Source of the DNA: an uncultured Clostridium sp.
GTDB lineage: Bacteria > Bacillota > Clostridia > TANB77 > CAG-508
Direction of reading: 5' to 3'
Length of the DNA: 56,906 bases
Assembly (NCBI GenBank): GCA_900554565.1
Contig: USHX01000006.1
Location: 1 to 56,906 of the forward strand
Shown: positions 42,971 through 52,105 of the stretch, one piece after another
Numbering within the stretch: the first letter of the stretch is position 1
Layout of the letters: every line of letters begins with the position of its first letter
Notes under the pieces: model-generated
The model's database searches: none
Told to the model about the DNA's origin: nothing
Seen by the model: only the letters and a program-made list of their open reading frames with translations
Program-made: the position numbers and the translations under genes

Positions 42971-44143
42971 TTAATCTCTACTATATAAATCACGTGTATA
43001 TACTTTTTCTCTAACTTCAAATAATTTGTCTTCGTAACGATTAGCAATAATTACATCTGCTTTTTCTGCAAACTCTTTAAATTCTTTTATGACTTGACAT
43101 CCATCAAATTCTTTATCTTTTAACGTTGGCTCATAAATAATGATTTTAGCATCTTTATCTTTTAGCCTTGTAATAACTCCTTGAATAGCACTAAATCTAA
43201 AATTATCTGAATCTGCTTTCATAGTTAATCTATATATACCTACTACTTTAGGTGATTTTTTCATAACCATATCGGCTATATGTTTTTTTCGTGTCTCATT
43301 TGATCTGACAATGGCTCTAATTAGATTTTGGGGTACATTGTCAAAATTTGCCAATAATTGTTTTGTGTCTTTTGGTAAACAATACCCTCCATATCCAAAA
43401 GATGGATTATTATAATGATTTCCAATTCTTGGGTCTAAACTTATTCCATCAATAATGTCTTTGGTATTTAAACCTTTTATTTCAGCATAAGTATCAAGTT
43501 CATTAAAATATGAAACTCTTAATGCTAAATATGTGTTGGCAAATAATTTAACTGCTTCTGCTTCTGTTGAGTCCATATATTTTGTTTCGATATTTTCTTT
43601 TATAGCTCCATCTTTTAATAGGTTTGCAAATTCTATTGCTCTTTCTGATTTTTCGCCTACTATTATTCTTGATGGATATAAATTGTCATATAAAGCTTTA
43701 CCTTCTCTTAAAAATTCTGGTGAAAACATTATATTTGTTATTCCATATTTTTTCTTTATTGATTCTACATATCCTACTGGTATAGTAGATTTTATTACCA
43801 TTGTTGTGTCTAGGTTCATTGAAATTACTTTTTCGATTATGTCCTCAACTGAACTTGTATCGAAATATTTTGTTTCATCATTATAATTTGTTGGTGTTGA
43901 TATTATTATAAATTTTGCACCTTCAAATGCTTCTTTGTAGTCTAATGTTGCTTTTAAGTCTAATTTTTTGTTTGCAAGAAAGTCTACTATTTCTTTGTCT
44001 CTAATTGGTGACTTTCCTGCATTTATCATGTCTACTTTTTCTTTTATTACATCTAATGCAATTACTTCATTTCTTTGGGCTAATAAACATGCTATTGATA
44101 GCCCTACATATCCTGTTCCTGCTACTGCTACCTTCATTTTCAT
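42971..44143 (-). CDS. ugd: UDP-glucose 6-dehydrogenase
   Basis: 390 residues. VAVAGTGYVGLSIACLLA (Rossmann GxGYVG), STPTNYND, STIPVGY, FSPEFLREGKALYDNL (PEFLREG) and the active-site YGGYCLPKDT with catalytic Cys. Oxidises UDP-glucose to UDP-glucuronate (or a related UDP-sugar to its uronate), for the polysaccharide made by neighbouring genes. The start could also be two residues in (MKVAVAG). Confidence 0.94.
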   Translation of the reverse strand: MKMKVAVAGTGYVGLSIACLLAQRNEVIALDVIKEKVDMINAGKSPIRDKEIVDFLANKKLDLKATLDYKEAFEGAKFIIISTPTNYNDETKYFDTSSVEDIIEKVISMNLDTTMVIKSTIPVGYVESIKKKYGITNIMFSPEFLREGKALYDNLYPSRIIVGEKSERAIEFANLLKDGAIKENIETKYMDSTEAEAVKLFANTYLALRVSYFNELDTYAEIKGLNTKDIIDGISLDPRIGNHYNNPSFGYGGYCLPKDTKQLLANFDNVPQNLIRAIVRSNETRKKHIADMVMKKSPKVVGIYRLTMKADSDNFRFSAIQGVITRLKDKDAKIIIYEPTLKDKEFDGCQVIKEFKEFAEKADVIIANRYEDKLFEVREKVYTRDLYSRD

Positions 44144-44175
44144 TTTTTCCTTTCAATTTATTCTTCATATATAGA

Positions 44176-45507
44176 TCAAGAATTATCTCTTAAATTTATT
44201 AATTCTTTTATATTCTTTTTATAATAATATATAAGAATCGGTATAACTATCCAAACCGACAAACTTGTTGCAAGAGGTAATCCCACATACCCAAGCCTTC
44301 TAAACAACATAATATTTAATAATGTATTTATGGCTACTGAAATAATACTAATTACTATTACAAATCTACCTTTTTCTAGACAATATAAAGCTTTAATATA
44401 CAAATCTCTTATGGATATTCCAGTAACTCCAATTACGTACATTTGTAAACATATTGATGTCTTATTAAGTGAATCCAAATCAAATGCTCCCCTATAATAC
44501 ACAATCTTTACTATATTTACAGAGAAGGTAATAAAAAATATGGTTATCGGAATATAAATTATTAATATAATTAATAAAGATTTTTTTATTATCTTTTTAA
44601 AATTTATAAAATCCCTTTCTACAATCTTTTTAGATATTTTGGGGAATAATACGGTTAAAAAACCTGCTGCAATTATCAAAGTAACCGTTTTAATATTAGT
44701 TGCATAACTCAACGTAGATACAATACCTGTACCACTATTTGAGGCAAATATTTTATCTATCATCGAATTTATATCTGTAATTACACTACTAAAAAAGATT
44801 GGTATCAAAATTTTTGAAAAAAGCCTAATCTCTTCTTTTTTTAATACTAATTGATACTTTAAATTCTTTTTAATACATAAAAAAACTAATATTACTAAAT
44901 ATATAAAGTTAGCTAATAAATAGCCATATGAAAGCCAATTACAATCAATATAAAAAGCTATTAATATTGTAATAATTTCTATAATATTGACTGTTAAATA
45001 TGCTACCTGTGAAATAACATATGAATTTTTGCATCTTAAATATTCTGATAAAATGTTCGCAACTACTAAAAAAATAGTTCCAATTGTAATAGGTATCAAA
45101 AAGTTTATTGTATATGTAATTTGTTCACTGTTGAATCCAGGTGCAAAAATCTTTATAATATTTTTTTCAAAAACTATCATAATAGCAAAAATAACAACTA
45201 AAATAACTAATATAAAATTTAGAAAAGTACTTGTATATTCATTTTCTCTCTTATACTTTTCGGACATATAATATCCTTTTGTAAAAGCTTGATATGAATA
45301 TAATACCATTCCAACAATTATCATTGAAATTGAAATTGCCATTTGATATGCATCAGATATAACCGAAGTCCCATAATATTTGGCTAAAAATATATTTTTT
45401 ATGAATCCTAAAAATTTAGCAACAAACATCAACAAAATAACTATAACTGTAGTTTTATAATTAAATATTTTTTTAAACAATTCTTTCACATTTTCACTCC
45501 TTTTCAT
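44176..45507 (-). CDS. MurJ/MviN-type oligosaccharide flippase
   Basis: 443 residues and 12 or more hydrophobic segments. KFLGFIKNIFLAKYYGTSVISDAYQMA, SEYLRCKNSYVISQVA, GTGIVSTLSYA and SSVITDINSMIDK are in the pattern of MOP-superfamily exporters; IFAPGF near residue 117 and the early motif resemble MurJ. In this locus it most likely translocates the undecaprenyl-linked repeat unit (Wzx role). It overlaps the upstream polymerase gene by 14 bases. Codons prefer T at third position more than in the core genes. Confidence 0.88.
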   Translation of the reverse strand: MKRSENVKELFKKIFNYKTTVIVILLMFVAKFLGFIKNIFLAKYYGTSVISDAYQMAISISMIIVGMVLYSYQAFTKGYYMSEKYKRENEYTSTFLNFILVILVVIFAIMIVFEKNIIKIFAPGFNSEQITYTINFLIPITIGTIFLVVANILSEYLRCKNSYVISQVAYLTVNIIEIITILIAFYIDCNWLSYGYLLANFIYLVILVFLCIKKNLKYQLVLKKEEIRLFSKILIPIFFSSVITDINSMIDKIFASNSGTGIVSTLSYATNIKTVTLIIAAGFLTVLFPKISKKIVERDFINFKKIIKKSLLIILIIYIPITIFFITFSVNIVKIVYYRGAFDLDSLNKTSICLQMYVIGVTGISIRDLYIKALYCLEKGRFVIVISIISVAINTLLNIMLFRRLGYVGLPLATSLSVWIVIPILIYYYKKNIKELINLRDNS

Positions 45508-46777
45508 TTCGTGGAATTACAAATTTCATTATCAAACACAATAATATAAATCCATGAGTTAACAGCACTGTGAAAAATGATGAACTCATAAATATATATG
45601 AAACATTAACCATAATCGTTAATAAATAAAAGGGATTTATACCTTCAGCACAATAATCCAAAAAACGTAATAATACACAAATTAACATTGGCATTATAAA
45701 CATTCCCATTGAACCTAAATTCATAAAAGCATCTGAAAACAACCCATTATTTGCTAACATTTCTGGTGTATTAAAGTAAACTGAGCTTATTATTTTTTGG
45801 ATTTGATCAGTATATGGAGATTCAAACCCTAATTTTCCCATAAATGATTGTCTAAATAAATCAATTTCATGATTTGAGAAAAAGTCAAAGTAATATTGAT
45901 TTAAAAGAGCGGGTACAAAAAATAACCTTCTAATAAAATAATTATAAATATTAGCCGACTTTAACAAATTAAATTCAATAAATCCTAAAAAATTAATTCC
46001 AACCAATCCAGATAATATATAATATTTAATATTTCCACTTTTAAACAGGTCCACATCTTTTTTATTATATAAAAATTTTACTATCCCATATGCAATAATT
46101 ATCGAAAACAAAGTTGATTTACTTCCATCAGCGCAAAAAGCCATTAATTGAATCATTGCAGATAACATATATGCAACCCTTTTTTTATTATTAAATAAAT
46201 AAATAAATAATAATGGATTAATAACTTTAAATGCTGCAAATAAATATGCTAAAACCAAAGGAACCCTTGCATTAAAATAGTTATTTCTTAAATCATAGAC
46301 ATTATCAAATTTTAAATTAATTCCAGTATACTTAAATAAAATTATTCCCACTATTATAAATTCAATCAATATCAAAACATACATACTTATTAAACTATTT
46401 TTTGTTTTAGCTTTATTCGCTTTAAAGTGGAATTTGTTAAAATAATTTATAAATAATATCATTATAATCCAATATAATACTTGTAAAAGCAAATATTTTT
46501 CACTAATAGGCATAAATATATATGTAATAATTGATGGAATAAAATTTACCAATACTAAAACATATACAACTAACTTGCTATAATTATCTGTTGTCTGCTT
46601 TACTACAAAAATAAATGCTACGGTTAACAATGTAATACCTATCACGCATGACATAATTGTCATTTTATTTTCAAATCCATAATATCCATAGACATCTGTC
46701 AAATATTTATCAAAACAATAAAATAGCATGTATATATATGTAATATATAAAATAAAATACTTCGTTATTTTTTTCAT
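45494..46777 (-). CDS. Wzy-like O-antigen/polysaccharide polymerase
   Basis: 427 residues with about ten hydrophobic spans, and few conserved soluble motifs, as is usual for Wzy. RVPLVLAYLFAAFKVINPLL, a large extracytoplasmic loop around NHEIDLFRQSFMGKLGFESP, and SDAFMNLGSMGMFIMPML (a common Wzy motif) support the call. Expected to polymerise repeat units on undecaprenyl pyrophosphate. Start overlaps the AAC(3)-like stop (ATGA). Alternative: another kind of multi-span protein, less likely given the context. Confidence 0.78.
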   Translation of the reverse strand: MKKITKYFILYITYIYMLFYCFDKYLTDVYGYYGFENKMTIMSCVIGITLLTVAFIFVVKQTTDNYSKLVVYVLVLVNFIPSIITYIFMPISEKYLLLQVLYWIIMILFINYFNKFHFKANKAKTKNSLISMYVLILIEFIIVGIILFKYTGINLKFDNVYDLRNNYFNARVPLVLAYLFAAFKVINPLLFIYLFNNKKRVAYMLSAMIQLMAFCADGSKSTLFSIIIAYGIVKFLYNKKDVDLFKSGNIKYYILSGLVGINFLGFIEFNLLKSANIYNYFIRRLFFVPALLNQYYFDFFSNHEIDLFRQSFMGKLGFESPYTDQIQKIISSVYFNTPEMLANNGLFSDAFMNLGSMGMFIMPMLICVLLRFLDYCAEGINPFYLLTIMVNVSYIFMSSSFFTVLLTHGFILLCLIMKFVIPRNEKE

Positions 46778-47664
46778 GATTTTACACCTTTTCTTATTAT
46801 TTGTTTATACAAACAGTAATTTTTCTTTTGTATATATTCCTTACCTTCTTCGTACACACTTAGCGCTTCAAACAGATAAATATCCAAGAAATTAATTTTA
46901 GCATAATTTTTTTTATTAGTACAATACTTAAATAGCTTTCTAAATTTCTTTTTGTTATTTTGAAATCTTGGATTTCTATCTACAATTTCTTTTTCATACA
47001 AATGATTATTTTCATCAAAAATTTTAACTTTTTTCTTTAAAGTGTATATATTTTTATAACAAGATAATATATTTCTCAATTCATAGGTTATACAATGAAA
47101 CAATGTTATTTTATGAGGCTTTTTTCCCAATCCTAATAGTAGTATTTTTGCTCCTCTTTTTATAGATTTATAATATGGAGAATTTTCATCAAAATAATAA
47201 TAACTATCAATATGTGATAATAACAAATCATTTGAACTTTTCCCAATTCCAATCATTGAAAAAATTGTATCTAAACTTCTAATTATATTATATTTAGTTC
47301 TAAAGACTTCCGATAAAACCCCTGCACATGATTTATCATTATAATGAAATTCATTTTTATTTTCAGAAAATGCAGGCATCAAAATTGTACCATTATCACC
47401 AATTATTTCATATATTGTATCAATTACGTCTTCTGGTTTTCCCTTAAATCCTATAAATGCTCTCCATGCGGAATGCACAATAACAATGTCACCCTTTTCT
47501 AATCCTAGTCCTTCTAATATATTTTTTAATTCAAATTTATCAAATGATTTCATGTTGATTTTTTTTAGTATTCTATATTTTTTTCTATTTAACGCATCTG
47601 AAATTGTTTCATTGTCTTTTACTCCAATAATATATCTAATGAAAAGTCTAATTTTTTCTTTCAT
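46774..47664 (-). CDS. AAC(3)-family aminoglycoside/amino-sugar N-acetyltransferase
   Basis: About 296 residues from the ATG at 47664. GGGGG lies six bases before it, while the longer frame starting at 47691 would overlap the next gene. IVIHSAWRAF (acetyl-CoA loop; HSS/HSAW), IIGDNGTILMPAF, SIGIGKSSNDLL (read FSMIGIGKSSNDLL) and YYFDENSPYYK are the AAC(3)/YokD pattern. In a polysaccharide cluster such enzymes usually acetylate an amino sugar rather than an antibiotic. That is an inference here. Confidence 0.82.
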   Translation of the reverse strand: MKEKIRLFIRYIIGVKDNETISDALNRKKYRILKKINMKSFDKFELKNILEGLGLEKGDIVIVHSAWRAFIGFKGKPEDVIDTIYEIIGDNGTILMPAFSENKNEFHYNDKSCAGVLSEVFRTKYNIIRSLDTIFSMIGIGKSSNDLLLSHIDSYYYFDENSPYYKSIKRGAKILLLGLGKKPHKITLFHCITYELRNILSCYKNIYTLKKKVKIFDENNHLYEKEIVDRNPRFQNNKKKFRKLFKYCTNKKNYAKINFLDIYLFEALSVYEEGKEYIQKKNYCLYKQIIRKGVKS

Positions 47665-47674
47665 TTTCATCCCC

Positions 47675-48439
47675 CTACTTTTTTGATCCACAAAGCATCT
47701 TTAAATAAGCTTTTATAATCGAATTTCCATAGAACTTCCTTCTTTTTATAGCATTTTGTAAGCAAAGTACTTTATAAAACCTAGGAGATATTTTTTTATA
47801 TAAATATCCTTGATCCTCTAAATATTTGTCAATAGTCACCTGCTCCCAGGTAGATTTTCTTTCTTCTGTTAGCGTAGCAATATATTCTGGAATTGCATAA
47901 ATATTTAGTTTTTTATTTAGACATTCTGTAAGAAATAAATTATCTTCTCCATGACAATGTTCAGTTCCACCACCAAAACATTGATTAAAGTATATACCAT
48001 TTTCCTTAATACTTTTTAATTTTACAGCTATTCTTGCTGTTCCATATCTCATATAATTGAAATAATTAATTTTGCATTTTTTTTTAATAATATATCGTCT
48101 AGGATTTTTTTCTATTAAATTAAAAATAAGAACATCTGCTTTAGGATTTTCGTTAAATGCTTTCTCGACTATTTCCACATAATTGTCTCTATATATCATA
48201 TCATCATCAGCGAATAGACATATATCTCCTGTCGCTCTCATTAGTGCATTATTTCTATTTAAACCTACACCTCTTTCATTAAAATTCAAATATATAATAT
48301 CATGCTCATTATATTTAAATTTTTCAACTCCATTGCAGTTACATTGATTTCCTATTATTGCGTTTGATTTTATATTCATTTTTTTTAACAATGTATGATT
48401 TTTTTGATACATTGTTGCAACTAAAACTTGAATTTTCAT
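47675..48439 (-). CDS. Family 2 glycosyltransferase
   Basis: 254 residues. A compact GT-A fold: IQVLVATMYQKNHTLLKKM at the start, RNNALMRATGDICLFADDDM with the metal-binding DDD, then HGEDNLFLTECLNKKLNIYA (ED base region). No membrane span, so it acts at the inner membrane surface. Donor sugar unknown. The gene lies 27 bases downstream of the larger transferase. Confidence 0.88.
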   Translation of the reverse strand: MKIQVLVATMYQKNHTLLKKMNIKSNAIIGNQCNCNGVEKFKYNEHDIIYLNFNERGVGLNRNNALMRATGDICLFADDDMIYRDNYVEIVEKAFNENPKADVLIFNLIEKNPRRYIIKKKCKINYFNYMRYGTARIAVKLKSIKENGIYFNQCFGGGTEHCHGEDNLFLTECLNKKLNIYAIPEYIATLTEERKSTWEQVTIDKYLEDQGYLYKKISPRFYKVLCLQNAIKRRKFYGNSIIKAYLKMLCGSKK

Positions 48440-48466
48440 TTGACTAACATATCCTTTATAATTTTT

Positions 48467-49630
48467 TTATCTAGTACTTTCAGCTTTTTCCCAAAATGGT
48501 TTTGCTTTTCCAGTTATAATATTTTTTACTCCCACTATTTGAGCAAAAACAGTCATACAATAATAATAAACCATATTTAGAACCTTATTATCTATATTAA
48601 ATAGCATTTTTGCTAACGCTAAAGCATATATAAACACTTGTATAATAAACGCTAACAAATAAATAGTTTCATTTGCCATCAGCATTCCACTCATAAAAAA
48701 TGCTATAACATGCATAATCCATAATAAATATCTACATGTTCTGTGTCCTAGATAGAAATATGTAAACCATTTATATTTAAATATATTCAAAATTTTTATA
48801 TTCGGTAGTATCGCGGATAAAATAATTCTATTCATTCTAACTTTTCGTTTAAATTCATCATTATTGTTTTCTCCAGCCTTTTCATATGCAATTGCATCAC
48901 TATTAACTATAGCTCTCCTACCATTAAGTGCATAATATAAAGGCATTGAACTATCATGACATTGTATAGGATTAAAGTCTACATATTCTTTCGTTCGGCA
49001 TGCATATAATGCCCCATTGCCAGCAGTAATTGTTTGAAATTTTGACTCAATATGTCTTATTTTTAAGTCTAAATTCCAATATGTACTTTCTGATTTACTG
49101 GTTTCATTATCATCAGAATTACAATATCTCAAATCACCTGCCACATATGCGATATTACTATTAGTAAAGGATGCCACTATTTCTTTAATAGCATTTCTCT
49201 TTAAAATAGAATTTGCATCCGTCATAATCAAAATTTCGCCTTTTGCAATTTTGGCAGCTTCATTTTGAGCATTAGTTTTTCCTTTTCTTATTTTTACCTT
49301 ATACAATTTTATCTTATATTTTTTATTATCTTCAATAAACTTTTCAACAATCTTGTTAGTATTATCATCACTATTATCTGACGATACCAATATTTCTAAT
49401 AACTCTTTAGGATAATCTAAATTAATTGCATTTTCTAATTTCTTTTCAATAACCTTTTCCTCATTATGTGCAACTATCATTAAAGTAACCTGTGGTTTAT
49501 AATTATAATCTTTGGTTAGTTCCTTGGGTTTCAGAATTTTATCAAGTACAATTACAGAAATATAGTATCCTATATTAGCCCAAAAAATAATAAACACTGA
49601 AATCCAAAATATAATTTTTAAACAACTCAT
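48467..49630 (-). CDS. Membrane glycosyltransferase, family 2
   Basis: 387 residues. One N-terminal membrane helix (about 5-27), then TLMIVAHNEEKVIEKKLENA, VSSDNSDDNTNKIV, MTDANSILKRNAIKE (metal-binding D-x-D region), and at the C-terminus several spans (WFTYFYLGHRTCRYLLWIMH, ending LLAFIIQVFIYALALAKM). The processive/GT2 'QxxRW' is weakly represented. A membrane-embedded sugar transferase to a lipid-linked acceptor is likely. The gene is 5 bases from pglD-like. Confidence 0.86.
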   Translation of the reverse strand: MSCLKIIFWISVFIIFWANIGYYISVIVLDKILKPKELTKDYNYKPQVTLMIVAHNEEKVIEKKLENAINLDYPKELLEILVSSDNSDDNTNKIVEKFIEDNKKYKIKLYKVKIRKGKTNAQNEAAKIAKGEILIMTDANSILKRNAIKEIVASFTNSNIAYVAGDLRYCNSDDNETSKSESTYWNLDLKIRHIESKFQTITAGNGALYACRTKEYVDFNPIQCHDSSMPLYYALNGRRAIVNSDAIAYEKAGENNNDEFKRKVRMNRIILSAILPNIKILNIFKYKWFTYFYLGHRTCRYLLWIMHVIAFFMSGMLMANETIYLLAFIIQVFIYALALAKMLFNIDNKVLNMVYYYCMTVFAQIVGVKNIITGKAKPFWEKAESTR

Positions 49631-49635
49631 TAGTA

Positions 49636-50286
49636 CTAATTCTCCCCTTTTTCTTTTATCTTTTTAACAGGCACCCCCACATAAATGCCTTTTTCTTTTA
49701 TCTCTTTCACAATAACAGCTCCTGCACCTATAACGCAATTACCACAAATATCTATATTATTCTTCACAACTGCACCTGAACCAATGTGTGTTAATTTTCC
49801 GACTTTTACAGTTCCTGATAATGTTGCATTTGGAGATACATGTACATAATCTTCCAGAATATTGTCATGTTCGATAATTGCCGCTGTATTAATAATACAG
49901 TGCTTTCCTATTTTAGCTGATGTATTAATACACGCATTTGCCAAAATAGCACTTCCTTTTCCTATTTCTACATCTAGTGCTATTTGACTGTTTGAATCTA
50001 TTGCCGTATAAAAATTTAATATTTCATCATATTTTTCTGCAATTTTCTTTCTTAATTCATTGTTTCCTATTCCTATTATAAATTCTGCATTTGGATATTT
50101 CAATTGTAAATGTACAATATCTTCAAATGTTCCTATTACTTTATAATTTTTTTCTTTTATTATTACAGTTCCAATTTCTATATTGTCATCTAAAAAGCCC
50201 TTTACAATATCGCCTGACTTATTAATTACATTTGCAATTACTTTTGCATGTCCACCAGCACCTATAATAAAAACTTCTTTATTCAT
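49636..50286 (-). CDS. PglD/NeuD-type sugar O/N-acetyltransferase
   Basis: 216 residues. VFIIGAGGHAKVIANVI is the N-terminal Rossmann-like PglD domain, followed by a left-handed beta helix with hexapeptide repeats (GKGSAILANACI, NAAIIEHDNIL, GSGAVVKNNIDI). The active-site His in IEHDN is present. Acetylates the C4 amino group of the UDP-sugar made by PglF and PglE, giving UDP-N,N'-diacetylbacillosamine. Start and stop of the next gene overlap by 4 bases. Confidence 0.9.
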   Translation of the reverse strand: MNKEVFIIGAGGHAKVIANVINKSGDIVKGFLDDNIEIGTVIIKEKNYKVIGTFEDIVHLQLKYPNAEFIIGIGNNELRKKIAEKYDEILNFYTAIDSNSQIALDVEIGKGSAILANACINTSAKIGKHCIINTAAIIEHDNILEDYVHVSPNATLSGTVKVGKLTHIGSGAVVKNNIDICGNCVIGAGAVIVKEIKEKGIYVGVPVKKIKEKGEN

Positions 50287-50903
50287 ATTTTCTTCTCCAT
50301 CTTATTTCCTTTGAACTTTTCCATTGTTACATTATTTTCTTGCGATATTCCTTCTCGTTTAAAAACTTTTCCAATTGTCGTAAATATTATTTTTATATCT
50401 TCTAATATAGAAATTTTTTCTATGTATTCTAAATCATCATTAAATTTTTCTTCCCATGTAATTGAATTTCTTCCACTTACTTGTGCTAATCCTGTAAGTC
50501 CTGGTCTAACATCATGTCTATGTTTTTGTTCTTCATTATATAATGGTAAATATTCTACTAATAGTGGCCTTGGTCCTACAATTGCCATATCTCCTTTTAA
50601 GATATTCACCAATTCTGGTAACTCATCTAAACTTGTACTTCTTAAAAACTTTCCAAATTTAGTTAATCGTTCTGAATCTGGTAAAAGATTTCCATTCTCA
50701 TCTTTTTTATCTGTCATAGTTCTAAATTTATATAATGTAAAAATCTTTTCATTTTTGCCAGGTCGTTGTTGTTTAAATATTACTGGGCTACCTAGCTTTA
50801 CTCTAACCAATATTGCTACTATTAATAATACTGGTGATAATACTATAAGTGCCACTAAGCTCAAAACAAAATCCAATATTCTTTTTATATATTTTGCATA
50901 CAT
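50283..50903 (-). CDS. Initiating phosphoglycosyl transferase (PglC/EpsL type)
   Basis: 206 residues. Membrane-re-entrant helix (about 8-33), VIFKQQRPGKNEKIFTLYKF, TRLTKFGKFLRSTSLDELPE (catalytic DE) and GPRPLLVEYLPLYNEEQKHR are in the monotopic PGT pattern. Transfers the bacillosamine-type phosphosugar from UDP to undecaprenyl phosphate, the first membrane step of the polymer. Ends with an unusually polar tail (QENNVTMEKFKGNKMEKKI). Confidence 0.93.
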   Translation of the reverse strand: MYAKYIKRILDFVLSLVALIVLSPVLLIVAILVRVKLGSPVIFKQQRPGKNEKIFTLYKFRTMTDKKDENGNLLPDSERLTKFGKFLRSTSLDELPELVNILKGDMAIVGPRPLLVEYLPLYNEEQKHRHDVRPGLTGLAQVSGRNSITWEEKFNDDLEYIEKISILEDIKIIFTTIGKVFKREGISQENNVTMEKFKGNKMEKKI

Positions 50904-50918
50904 CGAAAAAGTCTCCTT

Positions 50919-52046
50919 TTATTTCCATAAATTCTTAATAATATTAACTATTTTATCTTGTTCTTCTTTTGTCATTTTAGTATCAGAAGGTAAGCATACT
51001 CCTGTTTCAAATAATTCTTTTGATACTGGTTCATCTGCAACTTTTATAAAGTCACATTTTTCAAATACTGGTTGCATATGCATAGGTTTCCATACTGGTC
51101 TTGATTCTATATTTTCTTTTTCAAGTGCCACCATTATGTCTAATGGTTTTACTTTTGAATCTTCTTTTATTGTTATTACAGATAACCAATGATTTGGCAT
51201 TGTGTTTTCAGGTATTGGTTGCATTTTTATGTCTGTCATATCTTTAAATGCTTCTTTATATCTGTTATATATTTCTGTTTTTTGTTTTATTCTTAAGTCT
51301 AATACTTTTAATTGACCCCTGCCAATTCCTGCAACTATGTTGCTCATTCTGTAGTTATATCCTATTTCTTTGTGTTCATAATGGCGTGCCTTTTCTCTAG
51401 CTTGTGTTGCCCAAAATCTTACTTTGGCTATTTTTTCTTCATCTTCTGAAATTAGCATTCCACCGCCACTTGTTGTTATTATTTTGTTTCCATTAAATGA
51501 ATAGATTCCATATTTTCCAAATGTTCCTGTTTGTTTTCCTTTATATGTTGCTCCTAAACTCTCTGCTGCATCTTCTACTAGTGGTACTTCATGTTTTTCA
51601 CATATTTTTCTAATTTCTTCTATTTTTGCAGGTGTTCCATATAAATGAACTACTATTACTGCTTTTGGGTGTGGATATTTTTCAAACGCTTTTTCTAATG
51701 CTTCTGGATCCATATTCCATGTTTCTTTTTCGCTATCTATAAATACTGGAGTTGCATTTTGATATGTTATTGGGTTTGCTGTTGCTGAAAATGTTAAGTC
51801 TGAGCAAAATACTATGTCTCCTTCTTTTACATCTAGTGCTTTAAATGCCATATGTATTGCTGCAGTTCCTGCTGATAATGCTGCAGCATGTTTTGTTCCA
51901 ACATATTTTGCTAATTCTTCTTCAAATTTATTTACATTTTCTCCTAATGGTGCAATCCAGTTAGTGTCAAAAGCTTCTTTTACATACATTTTTTCATAAC
52001 CTTCATCAGACATATGTGGTGAAGCTAAAAATATTCTTTTTCCCAT
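50919..52046 (-). CDS. PLP aminotransferase, DegT family (PglE/EpsN type)
   Basis: About 375 residues from the ATG at 52046, which has SD AAGGAAAAATA. The longer frame to 52091 lacks one. FLASPHMSDEGYEKMYVKEA, VGTKHAAALSAGTAAIHMAF, HLYGTPAKIEEI, EDAAESLGATYKGK and the PLP-lysine FNGNKIITTSGGGM are intact. Converts UDP-4-keto-6-deoxy-GlcNAc to the 4-amino sugar. Between PglF (upstream) and PglC (downstream), as in Campylobacter pgl and B. subtilis eps. Confidence 0.94.
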   Translation of the reverse strand: MGKRIFLASPHMSDEGYEKMYVKEAFDTNWIAPLGENVNKFEEELAKYVGTKHAAALSAGTAAIHMAFKALDVKEGDIVFCSDLTFSATANPITYQNATPVFIDSEKETWNMDPEALEKAFEKYPHPKAVIVVHLYGTPAKIEEIRKICEKHEVPLVEDAAESLGATYKGKQTGTFGKYGIYSFNGNKIITTSGGGMLISEDEEKIAKVRFWATQAREKARHYEHKEIGYNYRMSNIVAGIGRGQLKVLDLRIKQKTEIYNRYKEAFKDMTDIKMQPIPENTMPNHWLSVITIKEDSKVKPLDIMVALEKENIESRPVWKPMHMQPVFEKCDFIKVADEPVSKELFETGVCLPSDTKMTKEEQDKIVNIIKNLWK

Positions 52047-52105
52047 TATTTTTCCTTCTTTCTCGTTTTCAAAATAAATATCTTTATTCACTGTATCAAC
52101 TACAA

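Noticed and set aside
46774..47664. Aminoglycoside resistance gene
   Set aside because: AAC(3)-family fold is present, but the location within a polysaccharide operon points to sugar acetylation; resistance cannot be supported.
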